Shown piece after piece: positions 7,349 through 14,186 of a DNA stretch of 20,393 nucleotides; the first letter of the stretch is position 1, and each line of letters opens with the position of its first letter. Source of the DNA: an uncultured Planctomycetaceae bacterium. GTDB lineage: Bacteria; Planctomycetota; Phycisphaerae; UBA1845; UTPLA1. The stretch spans positions 1-20,393 of the forward strand of contig CALLKH010000119.1 in NCBI GenBank assembly GCA_938008425.1, written 5' to 3'. The position numbers and the translations under genes are program-made. The notes under the pieces were generated by a model, which did no database searches, was not told the origin of the DNA, and saw only the letters and a program-made list of their open reading frames with translations.

Positions 7349-7470
7349 CGCTGTTTCCCGCTTGGTTTTTTGTTTTCCTAGTTTACGCAAGTATCGCCAT
7401 GGCGGTGGCCGGCGGCGTATTGCTGCTGGTTCTGCTGATCCGAGACATTGGAGGCAAGTCGATATGGTAG
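7345..7470 (+). CDS. Small membrane protein, candidate symporter accessory subunit
   Basis: This 41-codon gene starts in the ATGA overlap at the end of the symporter gene and ends inside the start region of the carbamoyltransferase gene (7-nt overlap), so it fills the gap exactly. It encodes MTLFPAWFFVFLVYAS, a Gly/Ala/Val/Leu-rich helix of about 25 residues, and a short basic end (RDIGGKSIW). One hydrophobic span covers about residues 5-32. Small one-helix subunits encoded directly after sodium symporters are known (for example MetS with the methionine/alanine importer MetP), and a similar stabilising or gating role is plausible here. Sequence alone does not identify the family. The coupling at both ends and the membrane-helix composition argue that it is translated. 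Confidence 0.68.
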   Translation: MTLFPAWFFVFLVYASIAMAVAGGVLLLVLLIRDIGGKSIW

Positions 7471-8561
7471 AAGGAACCACAATCGAAATTGACATCGCTG
7501 AAGCCACGCCGGCCCGCGAGCAGGTGAATTCGAAGGGCCTCGTGCTCGATCCGCGGCCGCTTTTGGACGCGGCAAGGGGACAGGTGGATGTCACTCGGCT
7601 CGATTCCCTGGCCGGCAAGTCCATTCTGCATCCGTCGCAGTTCGACCGAAAGACCGTGGTCGATCTGTGCCGGGCCGCCGCCCTGCTTGAGGCGGTCAAT
7701 GTCGAGTCAATCAAGCCGCTCGACGGGAAGATCGCCATTACGGCGTTCTTCGAGGCCAGCACGCGCACGCGGCTTTCATTTGAAAGTGCCATGCTGCGAC
7801 TGGACGGAAAGGTGCTCAGCGTTCCCGACGGCCGAGTGACCGGCATGGCCAAGGGCGAGTCGCTCGCTGACATCGGCGAGATGTTCAACACCTACGGTGA
7901 CGTCGTCATCATGCGGCATCCCGAGACCGACAGCATCGATCAGATCGGTCGCAACCTCAATCTGCCGCTGATCAATGCCGGCAACGGCTCCGGGCAACAT
8001 CCGACGCAGGCGCTGCTCGACTGGTATGCCCTGTTGAAATGGCGTCCGGAACTGGCGACGGTCGATTGCCCCGACAACCAGCAGATTCATCTGGGCATCG
8101 TGGGCACGCCGGGCAGCATGCGGGCCGTCAAGAGCTTCCTGCGCCTGTCGCTTCTCTTCCTGGGAGCGATTCGCAAGATCACCATCATTTCGGAAATGGC
8201 CGATCCCGTGGGGCTGGATCTCGAATCGGCGATCGAGGATTGCCCGGTGCCGGTGGAGATCACGAACGACATCCAGGAAGTGCTCGCCGATCTTGACGTC
8301 ATTTATATGAACTCGATTGCGTTTCTCGGCGACAGTTACCGCAAACTGGATAGTCGATTCAAGCTGGGCATCGACAGCGATCTCAAGCGCGGGGCGGTGA
8401 TCATGCACCCGCTTGCCCGTCGTGACGAACTTGATCCGAGCCTGGACGCGACGTCGCACAACATGTATTTCGCGCAGGCGGCCGGGGCGGTGTTCATGCT
8501 CCGGGCTCTTTTGATCGCCGTGCTTGGAAGAACCGAGAAGCTGGCGCGTCTGACCAGGTAG
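7464..8561 (+). CDS. ATCase-like carbamoyltransferase with altered acceptor site
   Basis: This 365-residue protein belongs to the aspartate/ornithine carbamoyltransferase family and is closest to the aspartate type. The carbamoyl-phosphate site is intact: STRTR (99-103), the Lys130 of AKGES, Arg151 in MRHP, HPTQ (179-182) and Arg220 in GSMRAVKS. The acceptor side is not: where aspartate transcarbamoylase has a T-R-x-Q-x-E-R motif, this protein reads YMNSIAFLGDSYR (281-293), and HPLPR is HPLAR (315-319). A tail like ATCase (YFAQAAGAVFMLRALLIAVL) follows. The N-terminus carries about 45 extra residues. The start ATG has GGAGG upstream and overlaps the small membrane gene. The reaction is probably carbamoyl transfer to, or phosphorolytic removal from, an amino or amide compound other than aspartate. 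It should not be named pyrB on this evidence. Confidence 0.85.
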   Translation: MVEGTTIEIDIAEATPAREQVNSKGLVLDPRPLLDAARGQVDVTRLDSLAGKSILHPSQFDRKTVVDLCRAAALLEAVNVESIKPLDGKIAITAFFEASTRTRLSFESAMLRLDGKVLSVPDGRVTGMAKGESLADIGEMFNTYGDVVIMRHPETDSIDQIGRNLNLPLINAGNGSGQHPTQALLDWYALLKWRPELATVDCPDNQQIHLGIVGTPGSMRAVKSFLRLSLLFLGAIRKITIISEMADPVGLDLESAIEDCPVPVEITNDIQEVLADLDVIYMNSIAFLGDSYRKLDSRFKLGIDSDLKRGAVIMHPLARRDELDPSLDATSHNMYFAQAAGAVFMLRALLIAVLGRTEKLARLTR

Positions 8562-8608
8562 GGAAGCCCGGTCGAATCGCAACATTACTTCAGTGACAGG
8601 GGACCGAC

Positions 8609-10564
8609 ATGTGTGGAATCGCCGGATACTGGGAACCCAACGGGCATCGCGGCCGGATGCAGACCGCGCTCGATCAAATGCTCGAGACGATCGAGCATCG
8701 CGGGCCCGACGGTCGCGGAATGCATATCGACAAGGTTTCGGGCCTCGCCATGGGGCATACCCGACTATCGATCATCGATTTGAAGACGGGCGATCAGCCG
8801 CTGTTCTCCGCTGACCGTAACATCGTCCTGACTGCGAACGGTGAATTCTACGACTACAAGAAATTGCGGGCCGAACTGGCCTGTGAGGGCGTCCGGTTTT
8901 CGACCAAGACCGACTCTGAGATCGCCATTCCGTACTATCTTCGGCACGGGCTGGAGTTCGTTCATCAATTGCGCGGTGAGTTCGCCGTCGTGTTGTTCGA
9001 CCGCCGGCGCCGGCGCCTCTTGCTGGTTCGAGATCGATTCGGAATCAAGCCGCTGTACTATCGATTGACCGACGACGCGATCCACTACGGTTCCGAAGTC
9101 AAGGCGGTCCTGGCCCACCCCGACGTCCCGCGATCGCTTTGCCGAAAGGCCGCCCTGCACCAAATGATGCAGGTGATGACGCCGGGCTCCACGTCATTCG
9201 AGGGCATCGAGGCGCTGAAGCCGGGGCATATGCTCGTGGTCGAACAGCGCGAGGACGCATTGCAGGCCCGACAGGTTCGTTACTGGGACCTCGAATTCCC
9301 GCAGGCCGGCGAGCACGATGCGAATCCTGACACGGACTTCTACGTGAATCGCGTTCGCGATCTCCTGATCGACTCGGTGGGCACGCGACTGGAGGCCGAC
9401 GTGCCGGTGGGCTGTTACCTGTCCGGCGGCGTCGACAGTTGTTCGATCCTGGGTCTGGCGACGCCCTTGCAGCAGTCGCCGATCAAGGCCTTTACCATCA
9501 GCTTCGATCACGATGACTACGACGAGGCCAAGATTGCCAGGGAAATGGCCGAGCGCACGCGCGCCGATCAGGAGTTGCTCCAGGTCACGGCGTCTGAGCT
9601 GTACGGCGAACACTTCCAGCGGGTGACCTGGCACACGGAGCGCACCTTTTACAATACGCTGAGCGTTGCGAAGTGGCACATGAGCCGCCGCGTTCGAGAG
9701 TGCGGCTTCAAGGTTGTCATCACCGGTGAGGGCGCCGACGAACTGTTCGGTGGTTATCCCTTCTTCAAGCGCGACATGTTTCTGCATGGCGACGGCGATT
9801 CGCAAGCCCTCCTACGCGAAATGGAGCAGGGCAATCCCGTGTTTCGGGGCGCGATTCTCGCCGAGACGCAGCAGCGACATCCGGCGTGGGATGACCTGTG
9901 CGGCTTTACGCCCTCCTGGATTCAGCCGTGGATGCTCACGCTCGAAGCGTGTCGGCCGTTGTTCTCGGCGGCGACGAAGGATCTGCTGGCGACCTACGAC
10001 CCCATCGCCGCAGTCGCTGCGTGCATCGACCCGACCATGGTGCGCGGCCGGCACCCGCTCGACATCGCCCAGTACACCTGGAGCAAGACGATGCTCGAGG
10101 GGCAGATTCTCACATGGGGCGGCGATCGCGTCGACATGGCCAACTCGATGGAGTCGCGCCCGGCGTTTCTCGATCACAACGTCGCGGAATTCGCCGTGCG
10201 CATCCCGCCGTCATTGCGAATCCGCAACGGGGTGGAGAAATGGGTGCTGCGCGAGGCGATGAAAGGCGTTCTGCCGGAGGTGCTCTACAAACGCCAGAAG
10301 TTTGCATTCATGGCCCCGCCGAGCCACACCGACATTGCGAAGCGCCGAGCCGTGGACGAACTGATCAAGAACTGGCTCTCGCCCGATCTGATCGACGAGG
10401 TCGGATTGTTTGATTCGCAGCGAGTCGGTGAGTTTGTCCGGGCACAGCGGGAGTCGACGGACGCCGTCACCAGCAAGCGCAGCGACATCCTGGTCAACCA
10501 TCTGCTTCAGATTCACATGCTGCACCGAATGTTTGTCGAGCCGGCGGCGCCCGTCGCCGTATGA
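8609..10564 (+). CDS. asnB: Asparagine synthetase, glutamine-hydrolysing (AsnB-like)
   Basis: This 651-residue protein has two domains. The N-terminal glutaminase begins MCGIAGYW with nucleophile Cys2. It shows HRGPDG (30-35), Arg52, NGEFYDY with Asn78, and TDSE (101-104). The C-terminal ATP-pyrophosphatase synthetase domain has the PP-loop SGGVDS (272-277), TISFDHDDYDEA and GEGADELFGGYPFF. It converts aspartate, glutamine and ATP to asparagine, or amidates a related carboxylate, in the cytoplasm. Length matches the longer actinobacterial-type AsnB. The ATG is preceded by AGGGGA and lies 47 nt after the carbamoyltransferase stop, so it probably shares that transcript. AsnB-like enzymes also serve natural-product and osmolyte pathways, so the acceptor may not be aspartate here, and the context leaves that open. 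Confidence 0.92.
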   Translation: MCGIAGYWEPNGHRGRMQTALDQMLETIEHRGPDGRGMHIDKVSGLAMGHTRLSIIDLKTGDQPLFSADRNIVLTANGEFYDYKKLRAELACEGVRFSTKTDSEIAIPYYLRHGLEFVHQLRGEFAVVLFDRRRRRLLLVRDRFGIKPLYYRLTDDAIHYGSEVKAVLAHPDVPRSLCRKAALHQMMQVMTPGSTSFEGIEALKPGHMLVVEQREDALQARQVRYWDLEFPQAGEHDANPDTDFYVNRVRDLLIDSVGTRLEADVPVGCYLSGGVDSCSILGLATPLQQSPIKAFTISFDHDDYDEAKIAREMAERTRADQELLQVTASELYGEHFQRVTWHTERTFYNTLSVAKWHMSRRVRECGFKVVITGEGADELFGGYPFFKRDMFLHGDGDSQALLREMEQGNPVFRGAILAETQQRHPAWDDLCGFTPSWIQPWMLTLEACRPLFSAATKDLLATYDPIAAVAACIDPTMVRGRHPLDIAQYTWSKTMLEGQILTWGGDRVDMANSMESRPAFLDHNVAEFAVRIPPSLRIRNGVEKWVLREAMKGVLPEVLYKRQKFAFMAPPSHTDIAKRRAVDELIKNWLSPDLIDEVGLFDSQRVGEFVRAQRESTDAVTSKRSDILVNHLLQIHMLHRMFVEPAAPVAV

Positions 10565-10619
10565 CTCCGGGTGCTCGCGGATTGTCTGGCAGATCGCCCA
10601 TCGTTCCTGGAGTTGGAAA

Positions 10620-11366
10620 TCAGGTGCGCGAGGCGGGACGTGACAGACGTGACGAGATGTCCTCGATTGCCGTCGTCGTATCGACGACGCGAACATAGCG
10701 GTCCTTCAGTGATCCTATCGTAAACTTCTGGCGCTCTTCAGTCACAGTGGTGCATCCGTCGGCGACGAGCGTGACGAAATAGCCGAGGTCGCAGGCGTCG
10801 CGAACCGTCGTCGAGACGCATTCGTCCGTGTAGACCCCGGTGACGTACAGCGAGCGAATGCCGAGATTGCCAAGGACATACGCCAGCGTGGTCGAGGTAA
10901 ATGCGCCGCTCGTCGTCTTGCTGATGACGATCTCATCGCCCTGCGGCGCGACGCGCTCGAGAATCTCCGCATCCTTCGAACCCGGCGCCGTATGAAGGCC
11001 CAGCCGCTTGTGCCCTGCGCTGCGGTCACGGCCGTCGCTCGTCAGCGATTGAATCCGAATATGGATGACCTCCAGGTCATTGTCGCGGAAGCAGTCCTGC
11101 AACCGGCGCACATTGGGAAGCACGATTCGATCCAGTTGGTCGAAATAGTACGCCTGTGCCTCGAGCGGCACGCCGGCCTTTTCCGCGTCCTTGAATACGC
11201 CATGGCCCGGGGCGGCGTCCAGATACTGAAGGTCGATGCAAAGCAGAGCGGCCCGCTCCAGTTGATCTTTCTGGAAGCGCTCGGGCGCGACGATGATCGA
11301 CTCGCGATACGCATCACGCAGGGGATCGATGTTGACGAATCGCGGATCAACTTTGTTGGCAGTCAT
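10620..11366 (-). CDS. Isochorismatase-superfamily cysteine hydrolase
   Basis: This 248-residue cytoplasmic hydrolase has the full catalytic triad: Asp45 (LLCIDLQY), Lys150 (VISKTTSGAF) and Cys183 (VTGVYTDECVSTTVRDA), the last within the typical cis-peptide loop. The superfamily includes N-carbamoylsarcosine amidase, RutB-like ureidoacrylate amidohydrolase, nicotinamidase, biuret hydrolase and isochorismatase. The long N-terminus (about 38 residues before the core) and the insert around residues 50-75 differ from nicotinamidase. The ATG at 11366 has AGGGAG upstream. It follows the M20 amidohydrolase by 42 bp on the same strand, so both are likely co-transcribed. Together with the carbamoyltransferase and the symporter, hydrolysis of a carbamoyl or ureido amide is the best guess. 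The exact substrate cannot be read from the sequence. Confidence 0.88.
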   Translation of the reverse strand: MTANKVDPRFVNIDPLRDAYRESIIVAPERFQKDQLERAALLCIDLQYLDAAPGHGVFKDAEKAGVPLEAQAYYFDQLDRIVLPNVRRLQDCFRDNDLEVIHIRIQSLTSDGRDRSAGHKRLGLHTAPGSKDAEILERVAPQGDEIVISKTTSGAFTSTTLAYVLGNLGIRSLYVTGVYTDECVSTTVRDACDLGYFVTLVADGCTTVTEERQKFTIGSLKDRYVRVVDTTTAIEDISSRLSRPASRT

Positions 11367-11408
11367 CGCACTCCCTGTCTTTTGGCCGTCAAGTAACCAT
11401 TCAAATCG

Positions 11409-12704
11409 CTAAACCACCTCGGCCAGTTGCAGCGCGGTTCGCAATAGGACGTTGGCTCCGAGCTCGATGTCCTCCCAGTGCGTCCATTCGGCCGGGCTGT
11501 GGCTGCGGCCGCCGACGCTTGGCACGAAGATCATGCCGATCGGAGCAAGTCGGGCCATCACCTGCGCGTCGTGCGCGGCGCCGCTCGGCATGAGCACCGG
11601 ATCTGCATGGAGTTCGCCGGCGATCCGCAGGATGTCCTCGACGATCCGGGCGTCGCAGCTCACCGGCGGCACCTCGCTGAGGATGTCGAACTCGAACATC
11701 AAACCGCGCCGCCGGGCGATGGCCGACAGCGCGGTTCGAAACGCGTCGGCGAGGGTTGCAAGCTTTCGGGCGTCAGCGTCGCGCACGTCCAGCGTAAATT
11801 CCGCCAGGGCCGGTACCGTGTTGGCCGTCCCCGGCGAAAGCTTCACTCTGCCGATCGTCGCCACGCTTCGTTCGCCGCCGTGCTCCTCGAGTATGCGGGG
11901 AATTTCACCGGCGAACTCGGCCAGCCCTGAAAACGCGTCCTTGCGCATCGGCATGGGCGTTGTACCGGCGTGGTCCGCTTCGCCCTTGAGCCGAATGCAC
12001 CATTTGAAGAGTCCGGTGATGGCGTTGACGACGCCGATTGGCTTTCCGAGCCGGTCCAGCGTCGGACCCTGCTCGATGTGCAACTCAACATAGGCATGAA
12101 CCGAATCCCGGCTGCGCCGCGCCGAGAGCGCCTTGAGCGGTTCGAGGCCGCGCTCCCGCATGGCGTCCGCCAGCGCGACCCCCGAGAGATCGACCGTCGT
12201 TTGCAGCAGGTCGGGATTGATTTCACCCACCATCGCCTTGGAACCGAACAGACTCCCGAAACGCCCCTCCTCGTCGCTGAATGCGACAAGCTCGATGGGC
12301 CGGCGCGTTTCAATTTTCTGCTCTTTAATTCGTTGAAGACATTCCAGTCCGCAGAGCACGCCGAGCGCGCCGTCCAGACATCCTGCGGCGGGAACGGAAT
12401 CCAAGTGCGAACCGATCATCACCGCAGCCTGGTCACGCTGCGATTTCGGCCGCCCGATGACATTACCGGCGCCGTCCATTTCCCCGTGGAGGCCGATCTG
12501 CTTCAGCGATTCGATCAGCGCCGTCCGGGCCTCGAAGTCGGCAGCGGAAAAGGCCATCCGATAGATGCCGCCATCCTCGTTGCGTCCGATTTCGGCGAAT
12601 CGTTCGATGTTGGATCGAAGCCGCCGCATGTCGACGACTATGCCGTTGTGAAGTTTCGGAGCCATGTCATTCCAAGATTTCGGTAATTCGACATTGTAGT
12701 GCAT
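11409..12704 (-). CDS. M20-family allantoate / N-carbamoyl-L-amino-acid amidohydrolase
   Basis: This 431-residue member of the hydantoinase/carbamoylase (AllC/AmaB/beta-ureidopropionase) group of dinuclear metal hydrolases has all expected ligands: His100 (GSHLDSVP), bridging Asp111 (CLDGALGV), Glu145-Glu146 (SDEEGRFGSLFGSKAM), His209 (ELHIEQGP) and His402 (GGRSHSPAEW). The dimerisation-domain segment DHAGTTPMPMRKDA (244-257) and SGAAHDAQ (374-381) are also present. Family members cleave N-carbamoyl groups, releasing ammonia and carbon dioxide from ureido compounds such as allantoate, N-carbamoyl amino acids or ureidopropionate. The start is uncertain: the ATG at 12704 lacks a good ribosome site and one at 12665 is possible. 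It is the first gene of a two-gene minus-strand unit with the cysteine hydrolase and converges on the asnB group. Confidence 0.92.
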   Translation of the reverse strand: MHYNVELPKSWNDMAPKLHNGIVVDMRRLRSNIERFAEIGRNEDGGIYRMAFSAADFEARTALIESLKQIGLHGEMDGAGNVIGRPKSQRDQAAVMIGSHLDSVPAAGCLDGALGVLCGLECLQRIKEQKIETRRPIELVAFSDEEGRFGSLFGSKAMVGEINPDLLQTTVDLSGVALADAMRERGLEPLKALSARRSRDSVHAYVELHIEQGPTLDRLGKPIGVVNAITGLFKWCIRLKGEADHAGTTPMPMRKDAFSGLAEFAGEIPRILEEHGGERSVATIGRVKLSPGTANTVPALAEFTLDVRDADARKLATLADAFRTALSAIARRRGLMFEFDILSEVPPVSCDARIVEDILRIAGELHADPVLMPSGAAHDAQVMARLAPIGMIFVPSVGGRSHSPAEWTHWEDIELGANVLLRTALQLAEVV

Positions 12705-13117
12705 GGAGTCACTTTATTTCATCCCGGCCATGATTTCCGATTGTCGCTGAAGTGCCAGGATGTGCGGCTGATCGATTTGCCGGTGGGGGCTTCAAGATGC
12801 CGTCCCCATCCTTGTGCCGAGCCAGGCGCGATCGTGAAGAACTTTCGAAGCGCAGGCTTGGTGAAGCGGCCGTTGCTTTCAGCGAGGTTGTCTTCGATTG
12901 ACAGCGCCGAGCGATTCAATTGATCGACGAGAGAGTCACTTCCACCGGGGAATATTCTGACGGGCCGGCAGTTTGATCGGCGGAATTTCCGGCCTGCTGA
13001 TGCACGTCAAGGATTTCGAATACATAAGACCATGATGACAGCCTGGGGGAGTTGATCGGGTGAACAGTGGAACTGGCGATTGCCGGGGAAGGTGATCCAG
13101 AATGGAATCCGGTGATC

Positions 13118-13135
13118 GGAGGAGATGACTCCTCC
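13118..13135. repeat. Short perfect hairpin downstream of tRNA-Pro
   Basis: GGAGGAG and CTCCTCC form a perfect 7-bp stem with loop ATGA. On the minus strand it lies about 50 nt beyond the tRNA, so it may help end that transcript. There is no T tract. Confidence 0.4.
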
Positions 13136-13172
13136 CCTCACCTGATTCTCTCTTGGAATTTCGCCTGATTTG

Positions 13173-13187
13173 TTCGCCATTGGCGAA
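13173..13187 (-). repeat. Hairpin abutting the tRNA 3' end
   Basis: TTCGCC and GGCGAA form a 6-bp stem with a 3-nt loop, directly next to the discriminator base of tRNA-Pro on the transcribed strand. It occupies the place where a CCA would be encoded, so it may mark the 3' trailer removed during maturation. Confidence 0.4.
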
Positions 13188-13262
13188 TCGGGGCGAGAAG
13201 ATTTGAACTTCCGACCTCTGCGTCCCGAACGCAGCGCTCTAGCCTGGCTGAGCTACGCCCCG
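13188..13262 (-). tRNA. tRNA-Pro (anticodon CGG)
   Basis: A full cloverleaf can be folded on the minus strand. The acceptor stem is CGGGGCG/CGCCCCG (7 perfect pairs), the D stem GCTC/GAGC, and the anticodon stem CTGCG/CGCAG with loop TTCGGGA, giving anticodon CGG. The variable loop is AGGTC, and the T arm is GGAAG/CTTCT with loop TTCAAAT. The discriminator base is A, and C1-G72 and G37 fit bacterial tRNA-Pro. CCA is not encoded. It reads proline codon CCG. It lies about 0.9 kb from proS. Confidence 0.95.
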
Positions 13263-13278
13263 TGAGTTAAGACGGGCA

Positions 13279-13306
13279 ATGATACGCGGCACTCGGAGGA
13301 TTGCAA
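13279..13306 (-). promoter_or_regulatory. Promoter of tRNA-Pro
   Basis: Reading the minus strand, TTGCAA (13306-13301) is followed after 16 bp by TATCAT (13284-13279). The predicted start near 13272 would give a 5' leader of about 10 nt, normal for a tRNA precursor trimmed by RNase P. Confidence 0.6.
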
Positions 13307-13377
13307 GCCGAGGCTTTCCGGTTTTCCAGGCGACGGTTCCGGTCTTTTCTGGAGATCAGTTGGGCCTTCGCAGCGGT

Positions 13378-13845
13378 TCAGGCGTTCCCGACCGATTCCT
13401 TCCGGAGCTTATCCTTGTACAGGTTGAAATTCCGGGCGGTGTCCCAGCGGTTGACGATCGTCTCGGAGGGGGCCGAGCGGCGGTGGTGCGAAAGCACGTC
13501 GATCGGGTCGAACATGTTCGCGCCGAAGCCGTGCCGCTGGATGAAGCGGACGCCGATTCGCGTGATGCCGCGCTCCGGTTCGGCCATGTTGACCACGACG
13601 GCCGTTTCGTTGCGGGACTCGGCTGGTTCGCCGTCTTCGTCGTTGGTTTTCGGTGAGAAGCTCAGGTCGAGGTATTGGCCGAGTTCGGGAGAGTTGTAGG
13701 AGGTGGTCAGGAGAGCCGCGCCGCCGTGGGACAGGTTGACCAGGTGGGCGGGGGTCGCTTCGGGAACGCCTTCAACTCTCAGCATGATGGGCAAGTGGGC
13801 CGGTGTTCGGGGATCGGTGCGTCGTTCGAGCGGGTCTCGTACCAT
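13378..13845 (-). CDS. PilZ-domain protein, putative cyclic-di-GMP binder
   Basis: This 155-residue cytoplasmic protein has both PilZ signature motifs: RxxxR as R9-TDP-R13 near the start, and N-x-S-x-x-G as NLSHGG (37-42). A beta-rich stretch follows, including TAVVVNMAEPERGITRIGVRFI. The last 45 residues form a charged extension without known similarity. PilZ domains bind cyclic di-GMP and control motility, polysaccharide production or adhesion, and the retained motifs suggest binding is possible. I placed the start at the ATG at 13845 (GAGG upstream), because the preceding 65 open codons to 14040 show no domain. The gene is divergent from proS and transcribed towards tRNA-Pro. The output partner is unknown. 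Confidence 0.85.
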   Translation of the reverse strand: MVRDPLERRTDPRTPAHLPIMLRVEGVPEATPAHLVNLSHGGAALLTTSYNSPELGQYLDLSFSPKTNDEDGEPAESRNETAVVVNMAEPERGITRIGVRFIQRHGFGANMFDPIDVLSHHRRSAPSETIVNRWDTARNFNLYKDKLRKESVGNA

Positions 13846-14186
13846 GTTTCGAGCCTCATTCGGAAGGTCAGAATCGTGAGACGCCGCCGACAGCGCGACA
13901 TTCTCCACCACTGGCGTACATCGGGCCGCGCATGAGGGGCGATTAGCTATTTCAAGGGGGCTCGGCCGACCGTCCGCCGATGGCGGGGTTCTGAGCGCCG
14001 TGAAGCAAATGGTCCGGGATGTCATTTTTGCGCCTGCCAATAATTTCGCGGCTCCCAGTAAGGCCGGTTTCGATTCTGATTCCGCGATCGGCCGCGGCGA
14101 TGCGACGCGCGCCCTTGAAATGATGGGGCATCGGTGTCCTAATGGCCGACCGACTTGACGAACTTTGACAGGAAAAGGATCGATTC
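13846..14186. other. Divergent control region between the PilZ gene and proS
   Basis: This 341-bp region contains the putative proS promoter (14115-14143). No other feature is clear. I looked for a T-box-like leader, because proS is a classic target, and saw no conserved T-box antiterminator sequence. Confidence 0.4.
14115..14143 (+). promoter_or_regulatory. Candidate proS promoter
   Basis: TTGAAA (14115-14120) and CCTAAT (14138-14143) are spaced by 17 bp. The expected start near 14150 leaves a leader of about 37 nt containing the ribosome site AGGAAAAGGA. The match is only moderate. Confidence 0.35.

Larger units (their letters stand above)
12705..13187. other. Intergenic region between the M20 gene and tRNA-Pro
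   Basis: This 483-bp region has no recognisable gene. Short open frames near 12699-12923 on both strands have no family similarity or ribosome site. It should contain the promoter of the M20 gene, but I found no convincing -35/-10 pair. It ends with two hairpins downstream of the tRNA (13118-13135 and 13173-13187). Confidence 0.45.

Noticed and set aside
7464..8561. Naming the carbamoyltransferase pyrB (pyrimidine biosynthesis)
   Set aside because: The aspartate-binding Arg-x-Gln motif is missing and no pyrimidine gene is nearby.
12719..12919. 66-codon minus-strand open frame in the gap upstream of the M20 gene
   Set aside because: It has no ribosome site, no domain and an overlapping open frame on the other strand. 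GC-rich intergenic DNA often stays open this long.
13846..14186. T-box leader upstream of proS
   Set aside because: I saw no conserved T-box sequence or specifier-loop hairpin followed by a terminator.
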